A stretch of 12,353 bases of DNA from a bacterium (lineage in GTDB: Bacteria > SM23-31 > JAUVVT01): contig JAUWXV010000100.1 in NCBI GenBank assembly GCA_030616165.1, positions 1-12,353 of the forward strand, read 5' to 3'. The position numbers and the translations under genes are program-made. This document shows, in pieces, positions 1 to 7,736 of the stretch. The notes under the pieces are model-generated. The model made no database searches. It saw only the letters and a list, made by a program, of their open reading frames with translations, and was not told the DNA's origin. Position 1 is the first letter of the stretch. Each line of letters begins with the position of its first letter.

Positions 1-67
1 TGTTCTGTCCCTACATAATAGTCATTTGTAATTGAATATATTGTAGGGACAGGACATTGTCCTGTCC
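1..67. repeat. Inverted pair of REP-like palindromes (REPIN-like), left member cut by the window edge
   Basis: The right member has GTAG at 43-46, then a 9-bp stem GGACAGGAC (47-55), loop ATT and GTCCTGTCC (59-67). The left member is the reverse complement: TGTTCTGTCCCTACA (1-15) matches TGTAGGGACAGGACA (42-56) with one mismatch, and its outer arm lies beyond the window start. The two GTAG ends face each other across about 27 nt. This GTAG-plus-hairpin layout is that of REP elements, and the inverted pairing is that of REPINs. The rest of the upstream region (68-236) is AT-rich; I see no convincing promoter or second gene in it. Confidence 0.75.
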
Positions 68-236
68 TTCTGTTCTAAAGTAAAAGTTGATTTTATTTCG
101 TTTATTACTTTTCCATTTTAAAAAATGTCAGGAAAATATATATCATTTATTATTTAATAGGTCACTAGCTACTTATCTTAAGAAGTGGTTTTTTCGAAAA
201 AGTTGCTAATTTAAAAAATTATTAGACAGAGAAATA

Positions 237-2981
237 ATGGATTTGAGAAACTGTATTAATATAAAAATTCTTTTTGTATTTATTTTGTTATTTCATACGT
301 TGAGACTCTATTCAGGGACAACCGGTAAGATTGTTGGTATCGCGAAAGACAAAAGCACAGGAGAGGGTCTTCCAGGTGTTAATATTGTAATAGAGGGAAC
401 TACATTGGGTGCTGCAACTGATAAAGATGGAAGATACTTCATAATAAATATCCCTGCCGGGAGTTATAAAATATCTGCTTCAATGATTGGATATAAAAGA
501 GTAGATGTAGAGGATTTCAAGGTATTTCCGGATTTTACATCAGAGTTTAACTTCGAGATGGAAATTACACCGATAGAAGGTGAAGTGATAGTGGTGAGGG
601 CGGAGAGACCACTTATCCGGAAAGACCAGACTGCTACTGTGCGTATTATAACCGATGATGAAATAAAAAACTTACCCACTCGTGGCTACCAGCGTGTTGT
701 TACTTTGCAGAGCGGTGTTGTGGAATATGGAGGGGGGCTCATATCAATAAGGGGAGGAAGAACTAATGAAACAGCATATTATGTTGATGGATTTTCTCAA
801 CAGGACCCTTTAACCGGAGTCTCATCTACAATAATTAATAATAATGCTATAGACCAGGTTTCGATAATCACCGGTGGTTTTAATGCAGAATACGGCAGAA
901 TAATGTCCGGAGTTGTTAATGTTATCACTAAAGGAGGCACAAGAGATTATCACGGTTCATTTGAAGCGATTTCTGATGAATTTTCTGGCGATTGGATCAA
1001 AACCAACTCTTTCGGATACAATCTTTATTCTTTTTCTCTAAGTGGGCCTGTTGTTAAGAATAATGATAGATTTTTATTTTTTATCTCCGGGGAGATGAGA
1101 AATTTGGGAGATAGATTTCCGAAAGCCTCTGCTGGGGGCAGGCTTCCGCATAACTCGCTTAGTGGATTTAACTGGCAGGCAAAATTGAACGCTAAAATAA
1201 CAGATACTATAAATGGAGAATTTGCTACACTCGGCTCAAAAGAAAGTAGCGACATATATATTCATAGTTATAAATATAACCTTGAACATGCACCGAAAAG
1301 AGAAGATAGTAATAATTCTTATTATTTCAGGCTCTCACATGCATTGAGCCCGAATTCCTTTTATAAGTTATCTTTTAATCATTTTTATACCGAATCACAC
1401 ACAGGGGACGGGAAGCATTTCAAGAATATCAGTGAATATGGAAGGGAAATACTTGGAAGGCAGTTTGATGATGAGGCTTTGTTTTACTTGGGGGATGACC
1501 CTGAAACAATTGAGGATGATGGAAACCTCTGGAATGATTTTTTTCATAGAGAGTCTTCATACTACGGGCTGAAGGGAAATTTTACATCTCAGATAAACTC
1601 AAATCATCAAATTCGGACCGGATTCGATTTTCAAAGGCATACTTTAAGAATGTATCACCATCTCTTTCCCAGAAATGTTTATGATGGGAATGTGAGAAAA
1701 TACCAGGATTTAGATGTTTACGGATATGACGAAACAGGAAAAAATCATCTCAATTCCGGTTTAAACGGTGCAAAACACCCTATTACCGCTTCCCTTTATT
1801 TCCAGGATAAAATCGAATATCAAGGACTGGTAATAAATGCTGGTTTGAGATATGACTATATAAATCCTGATACCGAAGGATTGAAGGATGAATTAAAACC
1901 TCTTGGTGATGATTCTAAACTCGACCCCGAAGACCTTACATCAGCCAAAGTAGTGAATGAGATAAGCCCGCGTTTGGGTGTGGGATTTCCTATAACCGAT
2001 AGGACAGTCTTTCATTTCAATTACGGTAAATTTCTTCAACAACCAAACTTACAGCATCTTTATGTAAGTTATAGATATCTTGGGTTTAAAATTCCCTTTG
2101 GGGGATATTTTTTCCCCTTCGGAAACCCAAACCTCAAACCGGAGGAGACGACCGCATACGAGGCAGGAGTCGCACATCAACTGGGAGAAAATGTCAGAAT
2201 CGGTGTCACTGTTTATTACAAGGATGTTAAAAATCTTGTGCAGGTGGGAAGAATTACAGGAGAAAAATTTTCGTTTGATTCTTATAGAAATACAGATTTC
2301 GGTACCATAAAGGGATTAGACCTTTCAGTAACACTTCGTCGAATAAGAAACGTCTCGGGGAACTTAGCCTACAGTCTCTCCTTTGCAGAGGGGACTGGCT
2401 CAAGCCCAATCACGCAGAGAAATATTGCATGGACAGGCAGCCAGCAGCCGAAACTCACCGCTCCGCTCGATTTCGACCAAAGGCATAAATTATCGCTGAA
2501 TTTCGATGTAAGATGGGGAAAAAATGAAGGTCCAGAGTTCTTGGGAAAATATCTCCTTGGGAATGGGGGAATAAATGTGGTCATGAATGCAGGAAGTGGA
2601 CTCCCATATACGCCAACCTTTACCCATAATGAAGTCACTCTTGCAAGTGTTTCTTCACAGCCGTCTGGCTCTATAAATTCGAATTACGGTCCCTGGACTT
2701 TCCAAATTGATGCGAAAATTAATAAGATTATATCTGTTTATAAACTGAATTTCAATTTTTATGTATGGATATTGAACCTTTTAAACAGGAAAAATCCAAT
2801 TTCTTTTTATTCTTCAACAGGAAATCCTGAAACAAACGGTTGGCTTGTTACTCCAAATGGGCAGGAATTTATTGAAACTTTCGGGGAAGAGGGTAAAAGA
2901 AAATATCTTGAAAAAGAAAGAAATCCAAATAATTATAATATACCAAGACTTGTAAGGTTTGGTATCTTGATTGATTTTTAA
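237..2981 (+). CDS. TonB-dependent outer-membrane receptor with N-terminal carboxypeptidase-regulatory-like domain
   Basis: Predicted TonB-dependent receptor (914 aa) taking up an unknown ligand across the outer membrane. Residues 1 to about 26 form a signal peptide with a hydrophobic core (ILFVFILLF). Residues 30-111 are a carboxypeptidase-regulatory-like beta-sandwich (GKIVGIAKDKSTGEGLPGVN; TDKDGRYFIINIPAGSY). EVIVVRAE (116-123) resembles a TonB box. Residues about 127-232 are the plug, with SIRGGRTNETAYYVDG and GGFNAEYGRIMSGVVNVITKGG-type motifs. The remainder is beta-barrel, including NPNLKPEETTAYEAG, and the protein ends in ILIDF, with the terminal Phe usual for outer-membrane barrels. 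The ATG at 237 follows only a weak AGAGA; it is preferred because it gives a complete leader. The length is normal for the family, and no SusD-like partner is next to it, so a polysaccharide-utilisation role is not supported. Ligand unknown. The next gene begins after a 251-nt spacer filled by a tandem repeat. Confidence 0.93.
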   Translation: MDLRNCINIKILFVFILLFHTLRLYSGTTGKIVGIAKDKSTGEGLPGVNIVIEGTTLGAATDKDGRYFIINIPAGSYKISASMIGYKRVDVEDFKVFPDFTSEFNFEMEITPIEGEVIVVRAERPLIRKDQTATVRIITDDEIKNLPTRGYQRVVTLQSGVVEYGGGLISIRGGRTNETAYYVDGFSQQDPLTGVSSTIINNNAIDQVSIITGGFNAEYGRIMSGVVNVITKGGTRDYHGSFEAISDEFSGDWIKTNSFGYNLYSFSLSGPVVKNNDRFLFFISGEMRNLGDRFPKASAGGRLPHNSLSGFNWQAKLNAKITDTINGEFATLGSKESSDIYIHSYKYNLEHAPKREDSNNSYYFRLSHALSPNSFYKLSFNHFYTESHTGDGKHFKNISEYGREILGRQFDDEALFYLGDDPETIEDDGNLWNDFFHRESSYYGLKGNFTSQINSNHQIRTGFDFQRHTLRMYHHLFPRNVYDGNVRKYQDLDVYGYDETGKNHLNSGLNGAKHPITASLYFQDKIEYQGLVINAGLRYDYINPDTEGLKDELKPLGDDSKLDPEDLTSAKVVNEISPRLGVGFPITDRTVFHFNYGKFLQQPNLQHLYVSYRYLGFKIPFGGYFFPFGNPNLKPEETTAYEAGVAHQLGENVRIGVTVYYKDVKNLVQVGRITGEKFSFDSYRNTDFGTIKGLDLSVTLRRIRNVSGNLAYSLSFAEGTGSSPITQRNIAWTGSQQPKLTAPLDFDQRHKLSLNFDVRWGKNEGPEFLGKYLLGNGGINVVMNAGSGLPYTPTFTHNEVTLASVSSQPSGSINSNYGPWTFQIDAKINKIISVYKLNFNFYVWILNLLNRKNPISFYSSTGNPETNGWLVTPNGQEFIETFGEEGKRKYLEKERNPNNYNIPRLVRFGILIDF

Positions 2982-3203
2982 TAGTGGTTCGATATATCTA
3001 ATCCGAATGAATTAATGAGGGATTATGGTGTAGGGGTTTGATTTATCAAACCCGAATAAGTTAATGAAGTATTATAGTGTAAGGGTTTGATTTATCAAAC
3101 CCGAATAAGTTAATGAAATATTATTGTGTTGGGATTTGATTTACCGAAACCGAACAAGTTAATGAAGGATTATGGTGTAGGGGTTTGATTTATCAAACCC
3201 GAA
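2982..3203 (+). repeat. Tandem array of 49-bp units, each carrying a REP-like hairpin (4.5 copies)
   Basis: Four consecutive units are exactly 49 bp long (2982-3030, 3031-3079, 3080-3128, 3129-3177), followed by a 26-bp half unit (3178-3203). Each unit starts with a hairpin, best seen as GGGTTTGATTTATCAAACCC at 3034-3053, 3083-3102 and 3181-3200 (9-bp stem, TT centre). The foot before the hairpin is GTAG in units 2 and 5, GTAA in unit 3, GTTG in unit 4 and ATAG in unit 1. Units 1 and 4 have degraded stems. The rest of each unit is a conserved linker (CGAATAAGTTAATGAA). The array fills most of the space between the receptor stop and the next start, and its last hairpin ends 32 nt before that start. 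No T-tract follows the hairpins, so they are not typical intrinsic terminators. Confidence 0.92.
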
Positions 3204-3232
3204 AGCATTTAATTATAAAGTAACAATATATT

Positions 3233-6181
3233 ATGAATAAAAATTTATTGAAGATAACACTTATTCTGATTTTTTCTACTTATTCATTCTCTTCATCTGG
3301 TGGAGTGAGGAAAGATTTAACTGAAGAAAACCTCAAGAAACTTGTAAGAACTTTTGATATTGATAACAATGCAAAGATAGATACTAATAATGTGGAGATG
3401 TATGTTACAAATCACGGTTCATTTGCCTGGAATATCACAACAGGCAATTCAGGATTGATTTTTCCGAAAGGAACAACAAAGACAGCCGTTTTTGCTTCGG
3501 GTTTATGGATTGGAGCAAAAGTGGATGGAGAAGTAAGAACCTGTGTGGCAGAATTTTCTCAGGAGTTCGCACCAGGTAATATGAAGAACAAGACTTTTGT
3601 TCCTGATAATCCGGGCTTTAAAGTATATAAAATAAACAAAAGAGATGGACCGGAGAATCCGGATTGGTTAAACTGGCCATCGGAACTTGGTGCTCCGGTT
3701 GATTCGCATGGAAATCCCCTTGTGCTTGGTGATCAGACGCTTTGGGCGGTTTACAATGATGCTGACCCGAGTTATCACTCAAATAATGCAGGAAACTCTG
3801 ACCCTTTTGGCATTGAAATACAGCAGACTACATTTGCATTTGCAAGACGCGGTCCCCTGAATAATATTATATTTCTCAAGTTTCTAATAATTAATAAGGG
3901 GGAAAATGAACTCAAGGATACATTTATATCTTTGTGGAGTGACCCTGACTTAGGAGGTGCAAATGATGACCTTGTCGGATGTGATGTAGATTTAAGTCTT
4001 GGATACTGCTATAACGCTACAAATAATGATGAACTTTATGGGACTACTCCACCGGCTGTGGGATATGACTTTTTTAAAGGACCAAGAGGAGACAATGGTG
4101 AAATCCTTCCTATGACATCTTTTAATAAATATATTAACGGTACTGACCCAAGGACAAAGTATGAGACTTATAATTACATGCGGGGATTGAACGCAAACGG
4201 CTCTCATGTGATTGACCCTGAGGAAAACAGAATCACAAATTATGTCTGCTCAGGGGACCCGGTTACCAATGAGGGATGGATTGACAGTGACCCTGCTGAC
4301 CGAAGGTTTATGCTGAGTTCCGGTCCTTTTACATTTGCTCCTGGAGATACCCAGGAGGTTGTGGGTGCTATAATTTTAGGGCAGGGCTCAGACCGTCTTA
4401 CAAGTATTAGAGCATTAAGATTTTACGATACATTCGCTCAGGAGGCATTCGATAGAGGTTTCGACCTTCCTGCACCACCTGAAGGACCAAAGGTTAATGT
4501 GACTCATCTTGATAAAAAAATTATTCTCAGTTGGGGCTCTGAACCCGAAGAATATTATGAACCAGGATATAAATTTGAAGGTTACAACGTTTATCAGGGA
4601 GAATCTATTGCCGGACCATGGAAAAGAATCAATACTTTTGATAAAATAAACAATACCACCATAATCTTTGACCAAGTATTTGATATTGAGTCGGGTGTCG
4701 TGGTTAATAAACCGGTTCAATTCGGGAATGATACCGGACTGAGACAGTATATTGAAATAACAAGGGACGAAATACTCGGCGGAAGACTTATTAACGGCAA
4801 ATCTTACTATTTTTCGATAACTGCTTATGGTTATAACCCAAACGGAAAACCCAAAACATTGGAAAACGCATTGATAACAATTGTTGTCATTCCTCAGAAA
4901 CTAACTCCAGAAACAGACTTAACCCCCGTTTTAACTTCGGAAATTAAACCTGTTTATTCAAGAATAGATCAAAATCTTGCACCGAGTACCGATTCAGTCA
5001 AAGTTATAATTGTTGACCCCACAAAAGTAACTGGGCATGATTACAGAGTTGAGTTTAAAAAACTCGATTCCCCGGTAATAGATGACGATGATACAATAAC
5101 TACGGTATGGAATTTATTTGATTTAACAACCGTAAAAACCGTTTTGAAAAATCAGACAAACAAGGTTGGTGATGACCACTACAGCGTTGTTGATGGAATT
5201 CAGGTTAAGGTAATGGGGGGAAGGAAACACGGATTGAGTGAGGTTGTTTATTTGGATAAACCGAATAGCTGGCCGCCCGGACTTGAGCCGGTTGAATGGG
5301 GGGATGGGTTTTTTGATGGATGTGCCGATTTTGGGTTTAATTTCTTTGGGAGTGCTCTTAATCCATATACCAGTCCAGACGAGTTTTTTCCGGTGGAAAT
5401 AAGATTCAGCAATATAGTTACTCAAATGGGATACAGGTATCTTAGGGGAGACAATCCTTCATATAGGTATCAGGATTTTATTAAAGTCCCATTTACAGTC
5501 TGGGACCCAATCAGCAATAAACAGCTTAATTGTGCATTTGCCGAAAATAAGAATTCACCAACAGAAAACAAAAAATGGACTCCGGCAACCTCGGATGATG
5601 GAGGGTGGGAAATAATTTTCATATTCTCGAGCACATATCAGGATACACCTGACCCGGTTTATGTATCGAATAATATCCTTTACAATGCAGATAAATTTGA
5701 CATACTTTATATTATATGGCTTAAGAGAAAAAGGAATGGAATTGCTGTCGATTCGGGGGACATAATCAAGTTTAACTGGAATAATCCAAGCGATTCAAAT
5801 GACATATTTACATTTTCTACTCCAAAAGCCGTATTCGGCGACAAAGAATTAGCAAAATCCAAACTTAAAGATATAAGGGTTGTTCCAAATCCTTATTTTG
5901 GGCATTCATCGTATGAAGTGACCCAGTTTAATAGGGTCGTTAAATTCATAAATCTTCCAGAGAAATGTAAAATTCGTATATTTAATCTCGCAGGTGTATT
6001 GATTCGAACTCTCGAAAAGGATGATCCATCTACATCTATAATTACATGGAACCTTCTTACGGAAAATCACCTCTCACCTGCAAGCGGTATCTACATTTAT
6101 CATATTGAGGCTGAGGGTATCGGAGAAACTATTGGAAAAATGGCTATCTTTATCGAAAAAGAAAGATTAAATGTGTTTTAA
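3233..6181 (+). CDS. Large secreted protein with fibronectin-III-like segment and type IX secretion-like C-terminal domain
   Basis: Exported protein of 982 aa with no assignable enzymatic function. Residues 1 to about 21 look like a signal peptide (NLLKITLILIFSTYSFSSS). The N-terminal half (about 55-400) is a beta-rich region with FASGLWIGAKVDGEVR, a type seen in large uncharacterised exported proteins of FCB bacteria. From about 415 a proline-rich joint (LPAPPEGPKV) leads into a fibronectin-III-like segment (KIILSW; YNVYQGESIAGPW). The last 100 residues form a FlgD-like/type A sorting-type domain: VVPNPYFG (883-890), KIRIFNLAGVLIRTL, SGIYIYHIEAEG and IGKMAIFIEKE. This C-terminus is known as the export and anchoring signal of the type IX secretion system. 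A PorV-family gene downstream fits that role. No Shine-Dalgarno sequence is visible; the ATG is chosen for its leader. An adhesin, or a surface partner of the upstream receptor, are both possible. Confidence 0.8.
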   Translation: MNKNLLKITLILIFSTYSFSSSGGVRKDLTEENLKKLVRTFDIDNNAKIDTNNVEMYVTNHGSFAWNITTGNSGLIFPKGTTKTAVFASGLWIGAKVDGEVRTCVAEFSQEFAPGNMKNKTFVPDNPGFKVYKINKRDGPENPDWLNWPSELGAPVDSHGNPLVLGDQTLWAVYNDADPSYHSNNAGNSDPFGIEIQQTTFAFARRGPLNNIIFLKFLIINKGENELKDTFISLWSDPDLGGANDDLVGCDVDLSLGYCYNATNNDELYGTTPPAVGYDFFKGPRGDNGEILPMTSFNKYINGTDPRTKYETYNYMRGLNANGSHVIDPEENRITNYVCSGDPVTNEGWIDSDPADRRFMLSSGPFTFAPGDTQEVVGAIILGQGSDRLTSIRALRFYDTFAQEAFDRGFDLPAPPEGPKVNVTHLDKKIILSWGSEPEEYYEPGYKFEGYNVYQGESIAGPWKRINTFDKINNTTIIFDQVFDIESGVVVNKPVQFGNDTGLRQYIEITRDEILGGRLINGKSYYFSITAYGYNPNGKPKTLENALITIVVIPQKLTPETDLTPVLTSEIKPVYSRIDQNLAPSTDSVKVIIVDPTKVTGHDYRVEFKKLDSPVIDDDDTITTVWNLFDLTTVKTVLKNQTNKVGDDHYSVVDGIQVKVMGGRKHGLSEVVYLDKPNSWPPGLEPVEWGDGFFDGCADFGFNFFGSALNPYTSPDEFFPVEIRFSNIVTQMGYRYLRGDNPSYRYQDFIKVPFTVWDPISNKQLNCAFAENKNSPTENKKWTPATSDDGGWEIIFIFSSTYQDTPDPVYVSNNILYNADKFDILYIIWLKRKRNGIAVDSGDIIKFNWNNPSDSNDIFTFSTPKAVFGDKELAKSKLKDIRVVPNPYFGHSSYEVTQFNRVVKFINLPEKCKIRIFNLAGVLIRTLEKDDPSTSIITWNLLTENHLSPASGIYIYHIEAEGIGETIGKMAIFIEKERLNVF

Positions 6182-6231
6182 CTTATTTACCTGCGTCTAT
6201 TCATAAATGCTGAATTTCATAATATAAAGAG

Positions 6232-6292
6232 TGTCTTTTCGAGCGGAGTCCGAAGGACGTAGTCGAGAAATCTCAAAAAAATAGAGATCTCT
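6232..6292. repeat. Dispersed palindromic repeat of the CGAGCGGAGTCCGAAG family
   Basis: The core CGAGCGGAGTCCGAAG (6240-6255) recurs exactly at 8562-8577. Here it is followed by GACGTAGTCGAGAAATCTC, which can fold back on the core imperfectly (GGAGTCC GAA GGAC), and then by the short palindrome AGAGATCTCT (6283-6292). Repeats containing CGAG...GTCGAGAAATCTC are common dispersed intergenic elements in Bacteroidota-like genomes. The function is unknown. Confidence 0.6.
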
Positions 6293-6330
6293 TCCAGAGT
6301 AATCGGGGGATTCGCTGTAGCGGAACAAAC

Positions 6331-6348
6331 TTTCTTTTTAAAAAGAAA
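6331..6348. repeat. Perfect 18-bp AT-rich palindrome
   Basis: TTTCTTTTTAAAAAGAAA is exactly self-complementary. As RNA it has no loop, so a protein-binding dyad or chance in AT-rich DNA is as likely as a hairpin. A small hairpin (GCTC TTTTG GAGC) follows about 8 nt downstream. Confidence 0.45.
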
Positions 6349-6381
6349 CATTCATGCTCTTTTGGAGCACCACGAAATATG

Positions 6382-6399
6382 AAAATATATTCTATTTTC
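6382..6399 (+). repeat. 18-nt direct repeat, copy 1
   Basis: AAAATATATTCTATTTTC is repeated exactly at 6543-6560. The two copies lie either side of the inverted hairpin pair at 6444-6510. They may mark a duplication or an insertion, although the low complexity makes chance possible. Confidence 0.5.
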
Positions 6400-6443
6400 T
6401 GGATTAATTATGTAAGTTCAGATTTAACAAAAATTAATATAAA

Positions 6444-6510
6444 GGGCTTGATAAATCAAGCCCCTACAATTATAATGATAACATTTGTAGGGGTTCGATT
6501 TATCGAACCC
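6444..6510. repeat. REPIN-like element: two inverted REP hairpins joined at their GTAG feet
   Basis: The left member reads GGGCTTGATAAATCAAGCCC (6444-6463), a 9-bp stem followed by CTAC (6464-6467), so on the - strand GTAG precedes the hairpin. The right member has GTAG (6487-6490) followed by GGGTTCGATTTATCGAACCC (6491-6510), again with a 9-bp stem. The GTAG feet face each other across 19 nt. Compared with the hairpin of the 2982-3203 array, both members carry paired substitutions that preserve the stem (TTTGAT/ATCAAA, TTCGAT/ATCGAA, CTTGAT/ATCAAG). No T-tract follows, so terminator function is unlikely. Confidence 0.88.
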
Positions 6511-6542
6511 GATAATTAAAATATTCATATTCGTTTAATTTA

Positions 6543-6560
6543 AAAATATATTCTATTTTC
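6543..6560 (+). repeat. 18-nt direct repeat, copy 2
   Basis: This is the exact second copy of the sequence at 6382-6399. It lies 61 nt before the start of the PorV-like gene. Confidence 0.5.
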
Positions 6561-6621
6561 GGACTAAAGTAATGAACTTCAATTACAATTAAAAAACTTA
6601 TAAAAGCTTTACAATAAAAAT

Positions 6622-7632
6622 ATGAAGAAGATATTTTTCGTAATTATCATATTATTATTCAATATTGGAAGTGTTTTTGCGGGAAACAGCCTTCGAAAGG
6701 GAACTTGCGGTGCACTTGAATTAATTATTCCAATTGGCTCCAGATCCACGGCAATGGGCGGTTCTGTTGTTGCTGATACCAGGGGAACTGAGGCAATTTA
6801 TTGGAATCCTGCAGGTGTGGCTAATACCGAAGGAACAGAAGTCATCTTCTCTTATTTGAATTATATTGCCGACATAAAATATTCTTTTATTGGAATTACT
6901 ACAAATTTAGGAAACTTTGGTTCTTTGGGTTTTAATACAAGGGTCATGAACATAGGAGAGATAATCGTTACTACCGAAGAGAGCCCTGACGGGACCGGTG
7001 AAATTATTACTCCCAATTTTATAGTAGTCGGATTTACCTATTCAAGACAGATGACAGATAGAGTATTTTTCGGCAGTTCAATGTCGGTGATTCACGAGAG
7101 GATTATGCAGGAGACTGCCAGAGGTGTGGCTTTTGATTTTGGTTTTCAATATATTCCCGGAGTAGGAGGACTTAAACTTGGTGTTGTAATGAAAAACATA
7201 GGACCAAAAATCCGTTTTGCTGGCTCAGACCTCGATAAAAACATTCGTCTCCCGGAAGATAATCCTCAGGCTGCTAACAGAACTGTTAGACTGGAACTTG
7301 CCTCGTTTGAAATACCCTCATATCTTCAATTTGGCTCATCTTATGATTTTAAATTTGATGAGAACAAAAGTTTTATCCTCTCTGCTTCCTTCAGAAACAA
7401 CAACTTTTCAAGCAATGAATTTTCAGGTGGGGGAGAATTTAATTATAAGAATAAATTTATGCTGAGAATGGGATATTCCTCTTCATCTGAAAGAGAATAT
7501 ATATACGGATTAAATTTCGGATTAGGATTAAGTTTCGATTTTGGAGGGAGTGTTCTTACCTTTGATTATTCCAACGGACAAACAAAATACTTTGACAATA
7601 ATCAGTGGTTTACATTTAAATTAAAATTTTAG
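6622..7632 (+). CDS. PorV/PorQ-family (UPF0164) outer-membrane beta-barrel protein
   Basis: Predicted outer-membrane barrel of 336 aa. Residues 1-20 are a signal peptide (MKKIFFVIIILLFNIGSVFA, with likely cleavage after FA). The hallmark of the family follows: GSRSTAMGGSVVADTRGTEA (39-58), then IYWNPAGVA (59-67). The rest is a run of amphipathic beta-strands ending in WFTFKLKF with a terminal Phe. PorV itself is an outer-membrane component of the type IX secretion system that receives cargo from the translocon and passes it to the attachment complex. This family also contains many paralogues of unknown role. Its position directly after a protein with a sorting-type C-terminus supports a delivery or surface-anchoring role, but that is inference. 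The length matches the family. The start was chosen for its complete leader; no Shine-Dalgarno is visible before it. Confidence 0.87.
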   Translation: MKKIFFVIIILLFNIGSVFAGNSLRKGTCGALELIIPIGSRSTAMGGSVVADTRGTEAIYWNPAGVANTEGTEVIFSYLNYIADIKYSFIGITTNLGNFGSLGFNTRVMNIGEIIVTTEESPDGTGEIITPNFIVVGFTYSRQMTDRVFFGSSMSVIHERIMQETARGVAFDFGFQYIPGVGGLKLGVVMKNIGPKIRFAGSDLDKNIRLPEDNPQAANRTVRLELASFEIPSYLQFGSSYDFKFDENKSFILSASFRNNNFSSNEFSGGGEFNYKNKFMLRMGYSSSSEREYIYGLNFGLGLSFDFGGSVLTFDYSNGQTKYFDNNQWFTFKLKF

Positions 7633-7658
7633 CCATCTTGTTAAATCTTCTTATTCCC

Positions 7659-7686
7659 TTGACTTATTCCCAAATATATATATCTT
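7659..7686 (+). promoter_or_regulatory. Possible promoter for maf
   Basis: TTGACT (7659-7664) is separated by 16 nt from TATCTT (7681-7686), about 50 nt before the maf start. The match to a housekeeping promoter is only fair, and the area is AT-rich, so this is a weak call. Confidence 0.22.
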
Positions 7687-7736
7687 TTGTAATGGTATAC
7701 CTTTAATTTAATAGATAATTATATAAGAAACAAAAA

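Larger units (their letters stand above)
6182..6621. other. 440-nt intergenic region without a gene, built from repeat elements
   Basis: No coding sequence is supportable here. In order it holds a CGAGCGGAGTCC-type repeat (6232-6292), a perfect 18-bp palindrome (6331-6348), an 18-nt direct repeat (6382-6399 and 6543-6560) and, between its copies, an inverted pair of REP-like hairpins (6444-6510). The last 60 nt before the PorV-like gene are AT-rich, with no recognisable ribosome binding site or strong promoter. Confidence 0.7.

Noticed and set aside
120-236. Promoter for the TonB-dependent receptor
   Set aside because: Several AT-rich hexamers resemble -10 boxes, but none has a convincing -35 partner or a TTTG element at the right distance, so I could not choose one.
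2982-3203. Tandem array as a CRISPR
   Set aside because: The sequence between the hairpins is itself repeated in every unit, so there are no unique spacers. The hairpin and linker form one 49-bp tandem unit.
3353-3396. EF-hand-like stretch DIDNNAKIDTNNVE in the exported protein
   Set aside because: The acidic residue expected at loop position 12 is Asn, and Glu falls at position 14, so calcium binding is not supported.
7217-7465. Overlapping + strand frame inside the PorV-like gene
   Set aside because: It is an out-of-frame shadow of a well-supported barrel protein with no motifs of its own.
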